Below, one piece after another: positions 18,989-27,290 of a stretch of DNA of 64,000 bases. Each line of letters begins with the position of its first letter. The stretch's first letter is position 1. The notes beneath the pieces are model-generated. The model saw only the letters and a program-made list of their open reading frames with translations. It did not search any database and was not told where the DNA came from. Source of the stretch: F23-D06 sp963603365 (lineage in GTDB: Bacteria; Bacteroidota; Bacteroidia; Bacteroidales; WCHB1-69); assembly GCA_963603365.1 (NCBI GenBank), contig CAVCMI010000015.1, positions 62,001-126,000 of the forward strand. Direction: 5' to 3'. The translations under genes and the position numbers were made by a program.

Positions 18989-20659
18989 ATGAAAAAACAA
19001 TTATTAATCATCTTGCTATCAGCAATCTGCGCCATGACATCCTGCAATGTGGGAACTTTCGCCTATTACGACGACATCTACACCTCATCAAACGACACTC
19101 AATACAAGGTAATAAAGAGAAGTTCCAACAGCAGCAACACCGTGGTTTACCGTGAAGAGACCCCCGCTCCAGACTCCGTCACCTACACAACCTACAACGA
19201 CGGAAGCACAAGTACCACCTATTACTACAACGAAGACGACTATTACGATTACTACTACACGTCGAACCTTCGCCGTTTCTACACAAACACTTACAGCGGC
19301 TGGGGATTCTACGACCCCTATTTCACTAATATGTATTGGTACGACTACACTCCGTCAAACTGGGGCTTGAGTATCTATATGGGATACGGCTGGTGGTGGC
19401 CAACCTATTATTATCGTCCTTACTACTATCACTTTGGACGTTACGACTATGGTTTCCACTATGGTTGGGGGTGGGACTGCTACCGTCCGCACTGCTATGG
19501 ACCAGGATGGGGGCATCACAGACCGCATCACAACTGGGCCATCGACTTTTACCACAACAACCTTGACCCGAACCATTCTTACTACTATGGTCACCGCAAC
19601 AACGTCGGAGTCTCCACCGGAAACGCACTTGCTTCGAACGGTCGTGGCGAAAGACCCGGTGACCTCGGCCGCCCGAACTATGGCAACAACGACAACGCAA
19701 ACCGTTATTCTTCTGTGTCAGGCGCATCGTCATTCAACCAAAGATATGAAACGATGAGCAGCAGAGTGTCTCCTGCACCAACCTCGAGTCCAACAACTTC
19801 CGCTTCTCGTCAGAGTCAGACAGCCACATCAGCCGCAAAGGCAGACGCTCCAACAAGGCAAAACCCCTCTTCTGCTTCTGGTCTAAATGGTACAACAACC
19901 GGACAAACCACTACGGGAACTCGTCCGGCCTCCTCTTACACACAGAAGGAAACAAATACCCCTGCCAGATCGTCTTCCACGCAGGCCAGACAAAGCGTCT
20001 CACCGTCAACAAGACAGTCCGGCTACAGCAGCGGTTCCACATCGACATCAAAACCCTCATCATCTTCGTCTTACAACAACAGACAGAGCAGCACCCCAGC
20101 CAGCCCGTCTTCCACACAGACCAGACAAAACGCATCGCCGTCAAGACCGTCCGGCTACAGCAGCGGTTCCACATCGACATCAAAACCCTCGTCATCTTCG
20201 TCTTACAACAGCAGACAGAGCAGCACCCCGGCCAGCCCGTCTTCCACACAGACCAGACAAAGCGTCTCACCGTCAACAAGACAGTCCGGCTACAGCAGCG
20301 GTTCCACATCGACATCAAAACCCTCATCATCTTCGTCTTACAACAACAGACAGAGCAGCACCCCAGCCAGCCCGTCTTCCACACAGACCAGACAAAACGC
20401 ATCGCCGTCAAGACCGTCCGGCTACAGCAGCGGTTCCACATCGACATCAAAACCCTCGTCATCTTCGTCTTACAACAGCAGACAGAGCAGCACCACACCA
20501 AGGTCGTCCTCTCCTTCATATAACAATAACAGAAGTAACAGTTCTTCCTCATCAAGAAGTTCTTACAGCGGCAGCAGCACATCACGATCATCGTTTAGCA
20601 GCGGCTCATCGCGCTCTTCTTACAGCGGCAGCGGCTCATCGCGCAGTTCAAGGAGATAA
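18989..20659 (+). CDS. Low-complexity repeat lipoprotein (aromatic-rich then Ser/Thr/Gln/Arg-rich)
   Basis: A 556-residue exported lipoprotein: signal sequence with lipobox MTSC, Cys19 acylated. I do not recognise a family. Residues ~65-195 are extremely rich in Tyr, Trp, Gly and His (for example GYGWWWPTYYYRPYYYHFG). Residues ~260-556 are Ser/Thr/Pro/Gln/Arg low complexity without hydrophobic core, so probably disordered. Four repeat units of 44-45 residues (GYSSGSTSTSKPSSSSSYN core) lie in the order A-B-A-B. The very tail is SG/SR-rich and ends in SSRR. Start is fixed by a strong Shine-Dalgarno. It lies 33 bases upstream of an outer-membrane protein gene, so is probably operonic with it. 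A surface-displayed or cell-wall-spanning matrix role is possible but unsupported by homology. Confidence 0.8.
   Translation: MKKQLLIILLSAICAMTSCNVGTFAYYDDIYTSSNDTQYKVIKRSSNSSNTVVYREETPAPDSVTYTTYNDGSTSTTYYYNEDDYYDYYYTSNLRRFYTNTYSGWGFYDPYFTNMYWYDYTPSNWGLSIYMGYGWWWPTYYYRPYYYHFGRYDYGFHYGWGWDCYRPHCYGPGWGHHRPHHNWAIDFYHNNLDPNHSYYYGHRNNVGVSTGNALASNGRGERPGDLGRPNYGNNDNANRYSSVSGASSFNQRYETMSSRVSPAPTSSPTTSASRQSQTATSAAKADAPTRQNPSSASGLNGTTTGQTTTGTRPASSYTQKETNTPARSSSTQARQSVSPSTRQSGYSSGSTSTSKPSSSSSYNNRQSSTPASPSSTQTRQNASPSRPSGYSSGSTSTSKPSSSSSYNSRQSSTPASPSSTQTRQSVSPSTRQSGYSSGSTSTSKPSSSSSYNNRQSSTPASPSSTQTRQNASPSRPSGYSSGSTSTSKPSSSSSYNSRQSSTTPRSSSPSYNNNRSNSSSSSRSSYSGSSTSRSSFSSGSSRSSYSGSGSSRSSRR
19986..20493 (+). 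repeat. Tandem in-frame duplication, 267-bp period
   Basis: The segment starting at 19986 recurs at 20253. By eye about 240 bases are identical, giving a 267-bp (89-codon) period. Each copy holds two related subunits: the core beginning GGCTACAGCAGCGG occurs at 20021, 20153, 20288 and 20420, spaced 132, 135 and 132 bases. All periods are multiples of three, so copy-number change would keep the reading frame. Confidence 0.93.
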
Positions 20660-20691
20660 GTACAACACTAACCTGAAAAACCAAGCAAGAA

Positions 20692-22149
20692 ATGAAGAAA
20701 CTATTCTGCATTATAACAGCAATCTGCATAGCCGGAACTGTCTGGGCGCAAGGCGACTATGAAGCATTCCGCTTCTCGCAGACGGAATATCAAGGGACAG
20801 CCCGTTATATGGGGGCCGGAGGCGCTTTCAGCGCCACGGGCGGCGAGTTCTCCGCCTTGAACAGCAATCCCGCAGCCATTAGCCTTTACAAACGCAATGA
20901 AGTGTCGTTCACACCGCTGACCATCTCATTCTCAAAGAATTCATCCAGTTACTACAACACCAGCAGTCCTGCGCAAAGTCTAAAATATACCGTCCCGCAA
21001 ATCGGAATCGTTTGCAGCAAGCGCATTGAAAACTCAAACTGGAATTTCTGGCACTTCGGATTCGGCTACAACCGCATTATGGACTACAACAACTCATTCA
21101 GAGTCTCCGGAACTGCAAACATTTCTATGGTACAATCCATTCTGAGTCAAGCCAACGGCACGGCATACAACTTCCTGACCGGCGACAACTTGTTGGCTTT
21201 CAACACTTGGATGATTGACACTTTGCCGGGAACGGAAAACCAGTATTACAGCACTTTCGACAACGCCAAACTTCAACAGGAAGCCTCAATCAGGACCTCC
21301 GGGGCTATTGATGAAATCTCACTCTCTTTCGGGGGCAATTTCAGCGACAAATTATACATCGGCGGGGCACTTGGCATTCCGATGCTGGACTACACCGAAA
21401 CAATCAACTATTCAGAAACCGCAACTGAAGAGGAAGTTGTGGCAAAGGGCATCAAATCGTTCACAACGATTTCAAAGCAGAAAAACAGCGGCGGCGGCGT
21501 AAACCTGAAGCTTGGCGTCATTTACCAACCAGTCAACTTTGTGCGAATCGGGGCGGCATTCCAGAGCCCGACCTACTTTTGGAGGATCAAAGACTCTTAC
21601 CACAGGGAGATGATTTCCTCTTACACCAACGGCAAGAATTCCGGCGTGTACGACTATGACAACGCCTTTGATTTCTCCTTGTCAACACCATTGAGATGTA
21701 ACATCAGCACAGCTTTTCTCATCCAGAAAAGAGCTTTCGTTTCCGCAGAATACGATTTTACCGACTATTCGATGGCCAATCTCTATTCTGACGACTACAT
21801 CTTCACTGGCGAAAATGAAACAATTTCTGAAAAATATGGTGCCGTTCATACGGTGAAAATCGGGGCTGAAATCAACCTCACCTCCAAGTTCGCCATTCGT
21901 GCCGGATACAACTACAAGACATCCCCTTATAAGTTGGTCGATACAAGATACAACGCTTCGGCACACTATGGTTCTCTTGGTTTCGGCATTCACGGAAAGT
22001 CTTTCTTCTTTGACTTTGCCTACGTGCTCAAACATGGAAAGGACAGTTTCTGGCTTTACAGTACGCCGGCTTGCAGCAGCAGCGAGAATGCCGTATTGAC
22101 CAGCAGCACTACGCACCGCATTGTGGCCACCGTAGGCTGCAAGTTCTAA
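20692..22149 (+). CDS. Outer-membrane protein, OmpP1/FadL/TodX-like
   Basis: A 485-residue beta-barrel candidate with a signal peptide (MKKLFC...VWAQ). The N-terminal stretch YMGAGGAFSATGGEFSALNSNPAA resembles the FadL/OmpP1 start (GAGGA...NPA) seen in Bacteroidetes proteins often labelled hemin receptor. Many alternating amphipathic strands follow, and the chain ends with GCKF, a terminal Phe typical of BAM substrates. FadL-like proteins pass hydrophobic molecules; the ligand here is unknown. It follows the repeat lipoprotein by 33 bases and precedes a propeller-like gene by 6, so the cluster is likely co-transcribed. Confidence 0.8.
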   Translation: MKKLFCIITAICIAGTVWAQGDYEAFRFSQTEYQGTARYMGAGGAFSATGGEFSALNSNPAAISLYKRNEVSFTPLTISFSKNSSSYYNTSSPAQSLKYTVPQIGIVCSKRIENSNWNFWHFGFGYNRIMDYNNSFRVSGTANISMVQSILSQANGTAYNFLTGDNLLAFNTWMIDTLPGTENQYYSTFDNAKLQQEASIRTSGAIDEISLSFGGNFSDKLYIGGALGIPMLDYTETINYSETATEEEVVAKGIKSFTTISKQKNSGGGVNLKLGVIYQPVNFVRIGAAFQSPTYFWRIKDSYHREMISSYTNGKNSGVYDYDNAFDFSLSTPLRCNISTAFLIQKRAFVSAEYDFTDYSMANLYSDDYIFTGENETISEKYGAVHTVKIGAEINLTSKFAIRAGYNYKTSPYKLVDTRYNASAHYGSLGFGIHGKSFFFDFAYVLKHGKDSFWLYSTPACSSSENAVLTSSTTHRIVATVGCKF

Positions 22150-22155
22150 TTTCTG

Positions 22156-22941
22156 ATGAAGAGACTTTTTCTTCTACTCACCTTATACATTGTCGCTCTT
22201 GGTCCGGTTGACGCTCAAGAGCGACTTGTTTTTGCAGACCAAACCATAGATGGTTTCACTGTTGACATTCACGGGCACATCTATTGCTGGAATGGCAGTG
22301 AGTTGATGATATACAACACGTCAGGAAAAAAGACCTTGCAACACAGCGCACCATCATTAGGCGAAATTGCTTCGGTTGACGCTTCGATACCCTCACGAAT
22401 CCAAGTGTTCTACCAATCGGCTGGCATCATCCAGATTCTGGACAACAACCTGGCTTCCATTTCTGGGGACATTGACCTGACCGGTAACAATTTGCCCGCC
22501 ATAACAGCCACTGCCATGACAGGAACAAACCGTATGGCGCTTTTTGACCGAGCGAATCAGGAACTGCTGCTTGCTGACCTTGACCTTAACATCGTGAACC
22601 GAACACACATAAACCTCCCTGAAGACGTTAATGCCAGCAGCATTGCCATCATTCCCGAACACAACATCCTGCTGGTTGACACAACGGAAGGAGTATACTG
22701 GTTTGACGCTTTCGGCACCTTTCTCCGCAAAATGCCAATGTCAGGCATCTGCAATGTTCAAACAAGCGGGAACGACCTTTATTATTTGAAAGAAAACACC
22801 ATTTATCATTATAACCGTCAACGGATGGAGGTTAGGACAATATACGAACCCCAAACAATAAAGGCTGAAGATTTCCGTTTGTCGGGCAATCGTTTGCTCC
22901 TGTTAGATTCAGCACACAACCTATACTTCGTCAACTTATAA
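22156..22941 (+). CDS. Exported protein of unknown function, propeller-like
   Basis: 261 residues with a signal peptide ending GPVDAQ. The rest is short repeating strand-turn units (VDIHGHIYCWNGSELMIYN, SGNDLYYLKENTIYHYN) that look like a six- or seven-bladed beta-propeller of the NHL/PQQ kind. There is no Cys pair or catalytic motif. I do not recognise a named family. It starts 6 bases past the FadL-like stop and is followed 16 bases later by the amidotransferase-like gene, so it should be translated from the same message. A periplasmic scaffold or sensor is a guess. Confidence 0.75.
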   Translation: MKRLFLLLTLYIVALGPVDAQERLVFADQTIDGFTVDIHGHIYCWNGSELMIYNTSGKKTLQHSAPSLGEIASVDASIPSRIQVFYQSAGIIQILDNNLASISGDIDLTGNNLPAITATAMTGTNRMALFDRANQELLLADLDLNIVNRTHINLPEDVNASSIAIIPEHNILLVDTTEGVYWFDAFGTFLRKMPMSGICNVQTSGNDLYYLKENTIYHYNRQRMEVRTIYEPQTIKAEDFRLSGNRLLLLDSAHNLYFVNL

Positions 22942-22957
22942 AAATGTGACAACAACA

Positions 22958-24217
22958 ATGAAAAGAATCTTTTGCACCATAGCACTGATCTTCCAACTGA
23001 TTCCTGTTTTCTGTTCTTACATTCTGATACCAATGGACTTAGAGCAGAGCAATCACTTGAAAGCATACGGCATAGCCTACTATGCTGTGGCGAACCAGAC
23101 AGAAATGAGTTGGTTGTTGAATTATCGGGGCGGCAGTTTCATGTGTGCCTATTCCTCTTCGATAGAAAACGAATGTCGGGTCAGAGGGGTTTCGTATCAG
23201 GTAATTGCAGACATACAAGCGCAGCAGATCCAGAGCGAGATTGCGGCAGTAGAGAACAATATGAACGAAATAAGACTGACAAAGGAGCCCAAGATAGCCG
23301 TATATTCTCCAAAAAACAAACTTCCTTGGGACGATGCTGTCACATTGGTTCTCACCTACGCCGAAATACCATACACCGTAATCTATGACGAAGAGGTTGT
23401 CAAGGGTGAGCTTCCAAAATATGACTGGCTTCATCTGCATCATGAGGACTTCACGGGGCAATATGGGAAGTTTTGGGCGAGTTACCGCAATGCCAAATGG
23501 TATCAAGACGATGTCAGAGAGAACGAGGAGAGAGCCTTGCGGTTAGGATTCTCCAAAGTATCGCAAATGAAACTTGCCGTTGCCAAGAACATTCGCAATT
23601 TCGTCGCCGGCGGCGGCTATCTTTTTGCCATGTGCTCAGGGCCTGACAGTTATGACGTTGCCTTGTCTGCTGATGGCATTGACATCTGCGATGTGATGTT
23701 TGACGGCGATCCGATGGACCAACAGGCTCAACAGAAACTCAATTACGACAATTGCTTCGCTTTCACCGATTTCATCATTGAAACCAACCCTTATGTTTAT
23801 GAAATCTCCGATATCGATGTAAAAGCTTCCGTACACCTGACAAACAAAAGCAACGACTTCTTCACGCTTTTCGACTTCTCGGCAAAATGGGACCCTGTCC
23901 CTACAATGCTTTGCCAGAACCATTTGAAAGTCATTCCGGGGTTTATGGGACAGACCACGGCTTTCCGTAAAGAACGCATCAAACCTACTGTAACCATCAT
24001 GGGTGAAGCCGCCCAGTTCAACGAGGCCAGATACATCCACGGGGAATACGGGAAAGGGACCTGGACTTTCTACTCGGGGCACGACCCTGAAGACTACCAG
24101 CATTTGGTAAACGACCCTCCGACAGACCTCAACCTGTTTCCCAATTCAGCCGGATACCGTCTTATCTTGAACAACGTTCTGTTTCCCGCCGCTAAAAAGC
24201 AGCAGCAGAAAACATAA
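22958..24217 (+). CDS. Exported ThuA/class I amidotransferase-like protein (often labelled asparagine synthetase B)
   Basis: 419 residues from ATG 22958 (a GTG at 22946 would add four). A signal peptide ends near SYILIP. A central region has alternating beta-alpha structure: IAVYSP at 113-118, a VIYDEEV strand, and a nucleophile-elbow-like VAGGGYLFAMCSG with Cys226, then HGEYGKGTWTFYSGHDPEDY with two His, all reminiscent of ThuA or glutamine-amidotransferase folds. The family is widespread in Bacteroidetes and is commonly called asparagine synthetase B, although the synthetase ATP-pyrophosphatase domain is absent. Export argues against amino-acid biosynthesis. The substrate is unknown. Last gene of the four-gene cluster. 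Confidence 0.72.
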   Translation: MKRIFCTIALIFQLIPVFCSYILIPMDLEQSNHLKAYGIAYYAVANQTEMSWLLNYRGGSFMCAYSSSIENECRVRGVSYQVIADIQAQQIQSEIAAVENNMNEIRLTKEPKIAVYSPKNKLPWDDAVTLVLTYAEIPYTVIYDEEVVKGELPKYDWLHLHHEDFTGQYGKFWASYRNAKWYQDDVRENEERALRLGFSKVSQMKLAVAKNIRNFVAGGGYLFAMCSGPDSYDVALSADGIDICDVMFDGDPMDQQAQQKLNYDNCFAFTDFIIETNPYVYEISDIDVKASVHLTNKSNDFFTLFDFSAKWDPVPTMLCQNHLKVIPGFMGQTTAFRKERIKPTVTIMGEAAQFNEARYIHGEYGKGTWTFYSGHDPEDYQHLVNDPPTDLNLFPNSAGYRLILNNVLFPAAKKQQQKT

Positions 24218-24276
24218 TAAAGCCGACGCTACAGATTGACGCCTGTACAAGGATTGCGTTTTTGCCGGGGGAACGG

Positions 24277-24891
24277 TTACATCAAGCCCAGTTTATGTTT
24301 GATCTTGGAGACTATGATGTCAATGCCAACCTCATTATTGCCACCGACAGGGATAATAATGTCAGCGAACCGCTTTGACGGCTCGATGAAGAGTTGGTGC
24401 ATCGGCTTCACAAACTCCTGGTAGTGCCTGATAGACTTCTCGAGTTCACGGCCGCGTTCCAACACGTCGCGCCGGGCAATGCGGATAAACCGCTCGTCGG
24501 CATCCGTGTCCACAAACACCTTAAGGTCAAACAAGTTGCACAGTTCCGTTTCTGTAAAGACGAGAATGCCTTCCACTATCAGGATATCGCAGGGCATCAC
24601 TTTGACCGTTTCCTTGCCACGGCCGCAAGTAATGTATGAATAGGTAGGCCTGTCAACATTTTCACCTGCTTTGAGGGCTTTAATATGTTCAATCAGTAGC
24701 GGCCATTCAATAGAGGAGGGGTGGTCGAAATTGATGTTTTCTTTCTCTTTTTGCGTCAAGTTGCCGTTATCTTTGTAATAAGCATCTTGCGGAATAACGC
24801 ATACGCGCCCTTCCGGGATCTTTTGTATAATCTTGCGGACAATTGATGTTTTTCCGGAGCCCGATCCTCCTGCAATGCCAATGACAAACAT
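24277..24891 (-). CDS. udk: Uridine kinase
   Basis: A 204-residue cytosolic kinase that phosphorylates uridine and cytidine in pyrimidine salvage. P-loop GGSGSGKTS is at residues 8-16, the nucleoside-binding region NFDHPSSIEWPLL near 57, PTYSY near 83, and RIARRD near 140. Length fits Udk. A longer frame to 24927 would begin inside the terminator of tRNA-Gln, so ATG 24891 (MFVIGIAGG), preceded by AGGAAG, is chosen. It begins only about 25 bases past that terminator with no promoter between them, so it may depend on read-through. Confidence 0.93.
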   Translation of the reverse strand: MFVIGIAGGSGSGKTSIVRKIIQKIPEGRVCVIPQDAYYKDNGNLTQKEKENINFDHPSSIEWPLLIEHIKALKAGENVDRPTYSYITCGRGKETVKVMPCDILIVEGILVFTETELCNLFDLKVFVDTDADERFIRIARRDVLERGRELEKSIRHYQEFVKPMHQLFIEPSKRFADIIIPVGGNNEVGIDIIVSKIKHKLGLM

Positions 24892-24913
24892 TCTTCCTGA
24901 TTTTGATTGAACA

Positions 24914-24944
24914 TAAAAAAAGCACACTCGTTTCGTGTGCTTTT
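24914..24944 (-). terminator. Terminator after tRNA-Gln
   Basis: AAAAGCACAC (24918-24927) pairs with GTGTGCTTTT (24935-24944) around a 7-nt loop. On the minus strand a T run follows. It sits 5 bases after the 3' end of tRNA-Gln and just before udk. Confidence 0.85.
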
Positions 24945-24949
24945 GTCAG

Positions 24950-25020
24950 TTGCCCCGATAGGACTCGAACCCATACAAACAGAACCAGAATCTGCTGTGC
25001 TACCATTACACCACAGGGCA
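24950..25020 (-). tRNA. tRNA-Gln (anticodon CTG)
   Basis: A 71-nt cloverleaf on the minus strand. Acceptor TGCCCTG pairs with CGGGGCA (one T-G pair) with discriminator A. The D-arm contains TGGTGTAATGGTAG, the anticodon loop TTCTGGT gives CTG (plus-strand 24986-24988), and the T-arm contains GGTTCGAGTCC. CCA is not encoded. CTG reads CAG; the TTG isoacceptor for CAA is not in this window. Confidence 0.95.
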
Positions 25021-25035
25021 ATTCGTTTAAGGCGT

Positions 25036-25044
25036 GCAAAAGTA
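25036..25044 (-). promoter_or_regulatory. -7 box for tRNA-Gln
   Basis: Minus strand TACTTTTGC, an exact TAnnTTTG match, about 15 bases upstream of the mature 5' end at 25020. Confidence 0.7.
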
Positions 25045-25123
25045 CACTTTTTTCAATACCACCCCACCCCTTCTCTCTTATTTTCTCAAAAAAAAATCAC
25101 ACTCGATGCATTTTGTTTATCGC

Positions 25124-27199
25124 TCAATGTTGGACATTGACCTTTTGCATATACACCTGATTATCAACAATAACATTGACCAGATATAGACCATTCGGCC
25201 AATTTTGGACATGAATTGTCTCATTGTTCCCGTCTCTAAGATTGGCATGATAGACCATTTTACCAAGCAAATCATAGACTTTCACCTCACCGGTTTGAAA
25301 GCTTTCGGGCAATTGCAGGCGAAAACAATCCGAGGCGGGATTAGGGTATGCGCGACATTCTTGACTGTTTTCCGAGGATATTCCGGCGGGATCACCGTCT
25401 GCCTGCCAGGAAAACTCGAAGCCTTTAGTTTCTTTGTAATTGTCGGAAACAAAAAGCACGGATAGGTTTTGGGTATTGAACACCGCGTCAAGAGGGAGGG
25501 TTGAACCGGTATAAGAAGCAAGCAGCCGTGACGGGGTAAAGTACCGGTCATAGAAATAGAGCCGGTCTTCGGGACTGATGTCCATTTCAGAAAACGACAC
25601 TGCAATTTGAGTGGCTTCAGGCAGTTTAAGCAGCCAGAAGCAATGGGAATTAGGACGGTATCCTGACGGGATCCCCCATTTTGATATTGTGCCGGAATAA
25701 TCCCTGATGACGACACCGCCACATGGAAGCGATTCCTGTTCCACGGAATACTCGAAACGCCAGCCTTCTCCAGTCTCGGCATCATCGGTTTTGAATGTAA
25801 CATACAGGCTGTCTGTGTCGAAAAGATAGGATGTGTTCTCAATATCGCCAGAAAGAGAAAGCAGCAGATTACCATTGTCAGGATGACGGTCCCAGAACGA
25901 GAGGGAGTCATGTTGTGCTTGTGTGTGCAGATATTGCAGGTTCACCGTAACTGATATCATACTGTCTGCCGTGATAACATAAAGACAATTGGCATTGTTG
26001 GGGTAGGAAGAGCTGTTGCTGCCATCCTCAAGGGAACCTTTCGAACTTTTGATCACCTGTCCTGAGCAGTGATACGGATAAGAGGTGTCGGCGGGGTAAA
26101 TCCCGATCACTGCCGCCTGTCCGGATGAAAAGCCGCCAATGGCATTATGTACGGTATCGTTATTCTGGAGCATATAGTAACCGTTTGAGCTGCCGCCCCA
26201 TCCGAAGTTGAAATGAAAGAAATCGTCGTTGTTATAGCCGTCACAGACAAAAGCATGGCCTCCCTCGTCATTGCTGCCTGAGTAATACATCGGCCGTCCT
26301 GCATTGAGTTCCTCTTTGAGCAGATTTTTCCATTGCAAGTCACTATAACTGTTTCGGCTCACATATTGGCATGTGTTAGAATAACCGAAATGGTCAATCA
26401 TGGCGTCAGGGACCTTAAAACTATAGCTGCCGGAACCGGTGGGGCCGTACATCATATCAACAGAAGTCGCGCAATGGAAAATCAGCTTTGCCACCTCATC
26501 GTTGTAATAGTCCAATTCGTCGCACATGGACTCGTAATAATAATATTGTTGCGAGAAATTAACATGGTAGTTGCCGTAGGATGAATAGTTGGTATGGCTG
26601 CCTGTGCCTTGCCGCGGATAGCGGTAATAGTACATAATCATAGCCATCGCTACGGCAACGCATCCATTAGGGGTGCGGTAATCGTATGCGGCTTCTGCTT
26701 CTATGTCAATGGGGGAATAGCTGTTGTAATACTTGTCCTGATTCCATACTGCCGTCACCAAAGGACGAACGTTGGCGGCATAATTACCGACCTCCTTGCT
26801 GTCAGTTCCGACACCAGGCTGCGAAGTTGTCCCGGTCTGTTTTTTAGGGCTTACGGCAGTTTCGGCATAAATATCTAGCCACATCCTTGCCGCAGGCGGC
26901 AGATTCTCAAGGTCAAGGCTGTTTGTAAAGGAGTAGGCTCTCACGGGATCCTCAGCATCTGTCACATCCAGCACAATGAAACCTTTGCTGAAATTGACAA
27001 CTGCCAGCAGAGTGTCGACGTCACGCACTACGAAACTACACTCCTTAACATCAGGTGACTCTGCGCGGACACCGGACAGCAAGGCTTTCTGCAAGAACAA
27101 CTGTTTTGCCTCATTCAACAAAGCATTGTGCGAGATGGGGGTTGCTGCAAGAACATGTGCCAGCATTAAGAACCCTATCACAGAAAACAATCTCTTCAT
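25124..27199 (-). CDS. Secreted C10 (streptopain/interpain-like) cysteine peptidase with T9SS sorting domain
   Basis: 691 residues. The signal peptide (about 1-19) is followed by a propeptide-like region to about 140. The catalytic domain has Cys180 in TPNGCVAVAMAMIMYYYRYP and His315 in EGGHAFVCDGY, then HFNFGWGG, all C10 hallmarks. About 200 residues of CUB-like or adhesion strands follow, and the C-terminus (CRAYPNPASDCF ... MQKVNVQH) is a T9SS type A sorting domain. Relatives include SpeB, P. gingivalis PrtT and Prevotella interpain A, which degrade host or dietary proteins and may cleave haem proteins or complement. It has its own promoter and no SpeB-inhibitor-like (Spi) gene beside it. 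Confidence 0.9.
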   Translation of the reverse strand: MKRLFSVIGFLMLAHVLAATPISHNALLNEAKQLFLQKALLSGVRAESPDVKECSFVVRDVDTLLAVVNFSKGFIVLDVTDAEDPVRAYSFTNSLDLENLPPAARMWLDIYAETAVSPKKQTGTTSQPGVGTDSKEVGNYAANVRPLVTAVWNQDKYYNSYSPIDIEAEAAYDYRTPNGCVAVAMAMIMYYYRYPRQGTGSHTNYSSYGNYHVNFSQQYYYYESMCDELDYYNDEVAKLIFHCATSVDMMYGPTGSGSYSFKVPDAMIDHFGYSNTCQYVSRNSYSDLQWKNLLKEELNAGRPMYYSGSNDEGGHAFVCDGYNNDDFFHFNFGWGGSSNGYYMLQNNDTVHNAIGGFSSGQAAVIGIYPADTSYPYHCSGQVIKSSKGSLEDGSNSSSYPNNANCLYVITADSMISVTVNLQYLHTQAQHDSLSFWDRHPDNGNLLLSLSGDIENTSYLFDTDSLYVTFKTDDAETGEGWRFEYSVEQESLPCGGVVIRDYSGTISKWGIPSGYRPNSHCFWLLKLPEATQIAVSFSEMDISPEDRLYFYDRYFTPSRLLASYTGSTLPLDAVFNTQNLSVLFVSDNYKETKGFEFSWQADGDPAGISSENSQECRAYPNPASDCFRLQLPESFQTGEVKVYDLLGKMVYHANLRDGNNETIHVQNWPNGLYLVNVIVDNQVYMQKVNVQH

Positions 27200-27218
27200 A
27201 ATTTCAAATTTTGGAGCG

Positions 27219-27227
27219 GCAAAGTTA
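27219..27227 (-). promoter_or_regulatory. -7 box for the C10 peptidase
   Basis: Minus strand TAACTTTGC, an exact TAnnTTTG match, giving a leader of about 15 nt. It abuts the terminator of the upstream gene, so no normal -33 element fits. Confidence 0.6.
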
Positions 27228-27228
27228 T

Positions 27229-27264
27229 AAAAAAAACAATCCGGACATTCTTCATGTCCGGATT
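27229..27264 (-). terminator. Rho-independent terminator of the four-helix-bundle gene
   Basis: A perfect 11-bp stem, AATCCGGACAT (27238-27248) with ATGTCCGGATT (27254-27264), 5-nt loop, followed on the minus strand by G and a run of eight T. Confidence 0.92.
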
Positions 27265-27290
27265 ATAGTCTGATCAATGCCTATACAGCT

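Noticed and set aside
19986..20493. CRISPR-like regular repeats
   Set aside because: Periods of 132, 135 and 267 bases are in frame inside a gene and have no spacers or cas genes.
19887..20762. A 291-codon frame on the plus strand in another phase, and a 226-codon frame on the minus strand at 19911-20591
   Set aside because: They arise because the tandem repeat lacks stop codons in several frames. Their Arg/His/Pro-rich and Cys/Trp-rich composition is an artefact, and the frame with lipobox and Shine-Dalgarno is the real one.
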